From assembly GCF_000380565.1 (NCBI RefSeq), contig NZ_AQYJ01000029.1:186001-250000 (forward strand): a DNA stretch of 64,000 bases, given 5' to 3'. Within the stretch, counting starts at the first letter, position 1. Every line of letters starts with the position of its first letter. Below the pieces are notes generated by a model. The model was given only the letters and a program-made list of their open reading frames with translations. It was not told the origin of the DNA and did not search any database. This DNA is from Microbulbifer variabilis ATCC 700307 (GTDB lineage: Bacteria > Pseudomonadota > Gammaproteobacteria > Pseudomonadales > Cellvibrionaceae). The translations under genes and the position numbers were made by a program. Positions 62,821 through 64,000 of the stretch are shown here, piece by piece.

Positions 62821-64000
62821 CTATCGCTGATCGTCTGCCCATTTCGCAAATGTTTTACCTTCTTTTACCAGTTGGACGAGCAATGGTGCGGGAGTCCAAT
62901 TGGCTTCGCCATGTTGGTCACGGAATGTGCAAATAGTATCGTAGATCTTTTTCAGGCCGATGCTATCTGCGTAAAACATGGGGCCGCCGCGATGGGGAGG
63001 GAAACCATAGCCATAAACATACACAACATCAATATCACTGGGGCGTTGGGCTATCCCTTCTTCCAGAATTCTGGCTCCCTCATTAATTAAGGCGAAAGTA
63101 AGGCGATTAAGAATTTCTTTATCGGAGATTTCTCGCCGCTCTATCCCATGAGCTTTGGCTTGAGCCTCTATAATTGCTTGGATTTCGGGGTCACTGGTGC
63201 GAGCGCGAGTTTCTGGGTCATAGCGGTAATAACCGGCTCCACTCTTTTGGCCCAGGCGTCCCATCTCTACTAAAGCATCCGCAATGCAGTAGGTTTTGGG
63301 GTCGCCTTTTTCTGCTTCGCTCAGGCCCTCGCGGGCTTTTTGGCCAATATCGAGACCGGCCAAATCTCCAACCGCTATGGGTCCCATGGCCATGCCCCAG
63401 GATTGCATTACGGTATCTATTTGCTCCGCGGTGGCTCCTTCTATTAAACAGAGTTGCGCTTCACGGGCATAGGGCCGCAGCATCCGGTTGCCAATAAACC
63501 CATAACAGTTTCCGGCCAGCACGGGAACTTTCTTGATAGTTTTTGCCAACCGCATTGCGGTAGCAATAACATCGTCGGCGCTCTTTGAGCCACGAACGAC
63601 TTCCAGAAGTTTCATAACGTTGGCGGGGCTGAAAAAGTGTAACCCGATAACATCTTCTGGCCGATTGGTAGCAGCGGCGATCTGGTCGATATCCTGGTAG
63701 GAAGTGTTTGTTGCGAGAATGGTGCCGGGTTTACAGTATTGGTCCAGCTTGGAAAAAATTTCCTTTTTAAGCGTTACATTCTCAAACACAGCTTCGATAA
63801 CGAGGTCTACCTCTACCAGGTCGGAATAGTCAGTGGTGCCCTGGATTAGTGAGAGGCAGTGTGTTTTTTGGGGCTCTGTAATCTTCCCCTTTTTCATACT
63901 GATACTGTAGTTCTTGTCGATTACTGCTCGGCCACGTTCTACGGCAGCTTGATCGATATCCAGCAGCTTGACTGGGATACCGGCATTGGCAAAATTCATG
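62821..64000 (-). CDS. 3-hydroxyacyl-CoA dehydrogenase of the FadJ/FadB type, C-terminal part (cut by window edge)
   Basis: 393 visible codons; the start lies right of the window. The NAD-binding 3HCDH domain is visible from MNFANAGIPVKLLDIDQAAV (after the missing GxGxxG), LVEVDLVIEAVFENVTLKKE, ATNTSYQDIDQIAAATNRPE, IGLHFFSPANVMKLLEVVRG and GFIGNRMLRPYAREAQLCLI; a C-terminal 3HCDH domain follows with GYGFPPHRGGPMFYADSIG. The last block is the conserved end of multifunctional fatty-acid oxidation proteins. The N-terminal enoyl-CoA hydratase part, if any, lies outside. It acts in beta-oxidation. Confidence 0.93.
   Translation of the reverse strand, partial: MNFANAGIPVKLLDIDQAAVERGRAVIDKNYSISMKKGKITEPQKTHCLSLIQGTTDYSDLVEVDLVIEAVFENVTLKKEIFSKLDQYCKPGTILATNTSYQDIDQIAAATNRPEDVIGLHFFSPANVMKLLEVVRGSKSADDVIATAMRLAKTIKKVPVLAGNCYGFIGNRMLRPYAREAQLCLIEGATAEQIDTVMQSWGMAMGPIAVGDLAGLDIGQKAREGLSEAEKGDPKTYCIADALVEMGRLGQKSGAGYYRYDPETRARTSDPEIQAIIEAQAKAHGIERREISDKEILNRLTFALINEGARILEEGIAQRPSDIDVVYVYGYGFPPHRGGPMFYADSIGLKKIYDTICTFRDQHGEANWTPAPLLVQLVKEGKTFAKWADDQR

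Noticed and set aside
1..64000. tRNA, rRNA and CRISPR arrays
   Set aside because: No cloverleaf-like tRNA sequence, no rRNA stretch and no regularly spaced direct repeats were seen on reading.

Overview
The window reads as the chromosome of a free-living marine-type gammaproteobacterium, probably Cellvibrionales and plausibly Microbulbifer-like. This is inferred from the gene families present (a yjfI-yjfJ-yjfK-yjfL-yjfM-yjfC operon, a LexA-controlled yebG, hmgA/maiA tyrosine catabolism, a class II DAHP synthase, many secreted hydrolases) and from general composition. No rRNA, tRNA, CRISPR array or prophage was recognised.

Layout. 0-20 kb is mostly core-like: the end of an RND pump, a secreted HNH nuclease, a large SF1 helicase with a nuclease-like tail, the yjf envelope-stress operon with a K+-channel gene inserted, a PAS hybrid histidine kinase, a pair of amidohydrolases, MAPEG, yebG, LysE/DUF924 and an ECF sigma operon. 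20-25.6 kb is decayed: a TetR pseudogene with several in-frame stops, a secreted phospholipase-C-like protein with a C-type-lectin-like tail, a degenerate IS630-family element and a broken gene next to it. 25.6-30.7 kb holds the most unusual locus: a minus-strand operon of bactofilin, a tandem methyltransferase-like protein, a ZorA-like and a ZorB-like motor pair and a Cys-rich protein, the last four overlapping at their ends. 31-37 kb carries scattered secreted or accessory genes (PhyH dioxygenase, GxSxG protein, CopD-like membrane protein, a second PLC with a ricin-type lectin tail, an HTH-2TM protein). 37.7-43 kb is metabolic: maiA and hmgA opposite a MarR regulator, then an aromatic aminotransferase and class II DAHP synthase, which together connect aromatic amino-acid breakdown and synthesis.

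43-61 kb is AT-richer and rich in broken genes: at least six reading frames are interrupted by in-frame stops or single-base shifts, among intact small enzymes (DsbA-like isomerase, CYTH, GNAT, LysE, YbaK, several alpha/beta hydrolases). Embedded here is a compact three-gene minus-strand cluster (haem-oxygenase-like diiron oxidase, SAM methyltransferase, TauD-type dioxygenase) that looks like a small natural-product pathway, and a Rho-like ATPase lacking the Rho RNA-binding N-terminus. 61-64 kb returns to core-like genes: thioesterase, DMT exporter and the C-terminal part of a 3-hydroxyacyl-CoA dehydrogenase running off the right edge.

The best candidates for something undescribed are the bactofilin/ZorAB-like operon (25.6-30.7 kb), the diiron-oxidase cluster (52.2-54.6 kb), the short Rho paralogue (60.2 kb), and a possible small RNA next to the SOS-regulated yebG (16.2-16.4 kb).
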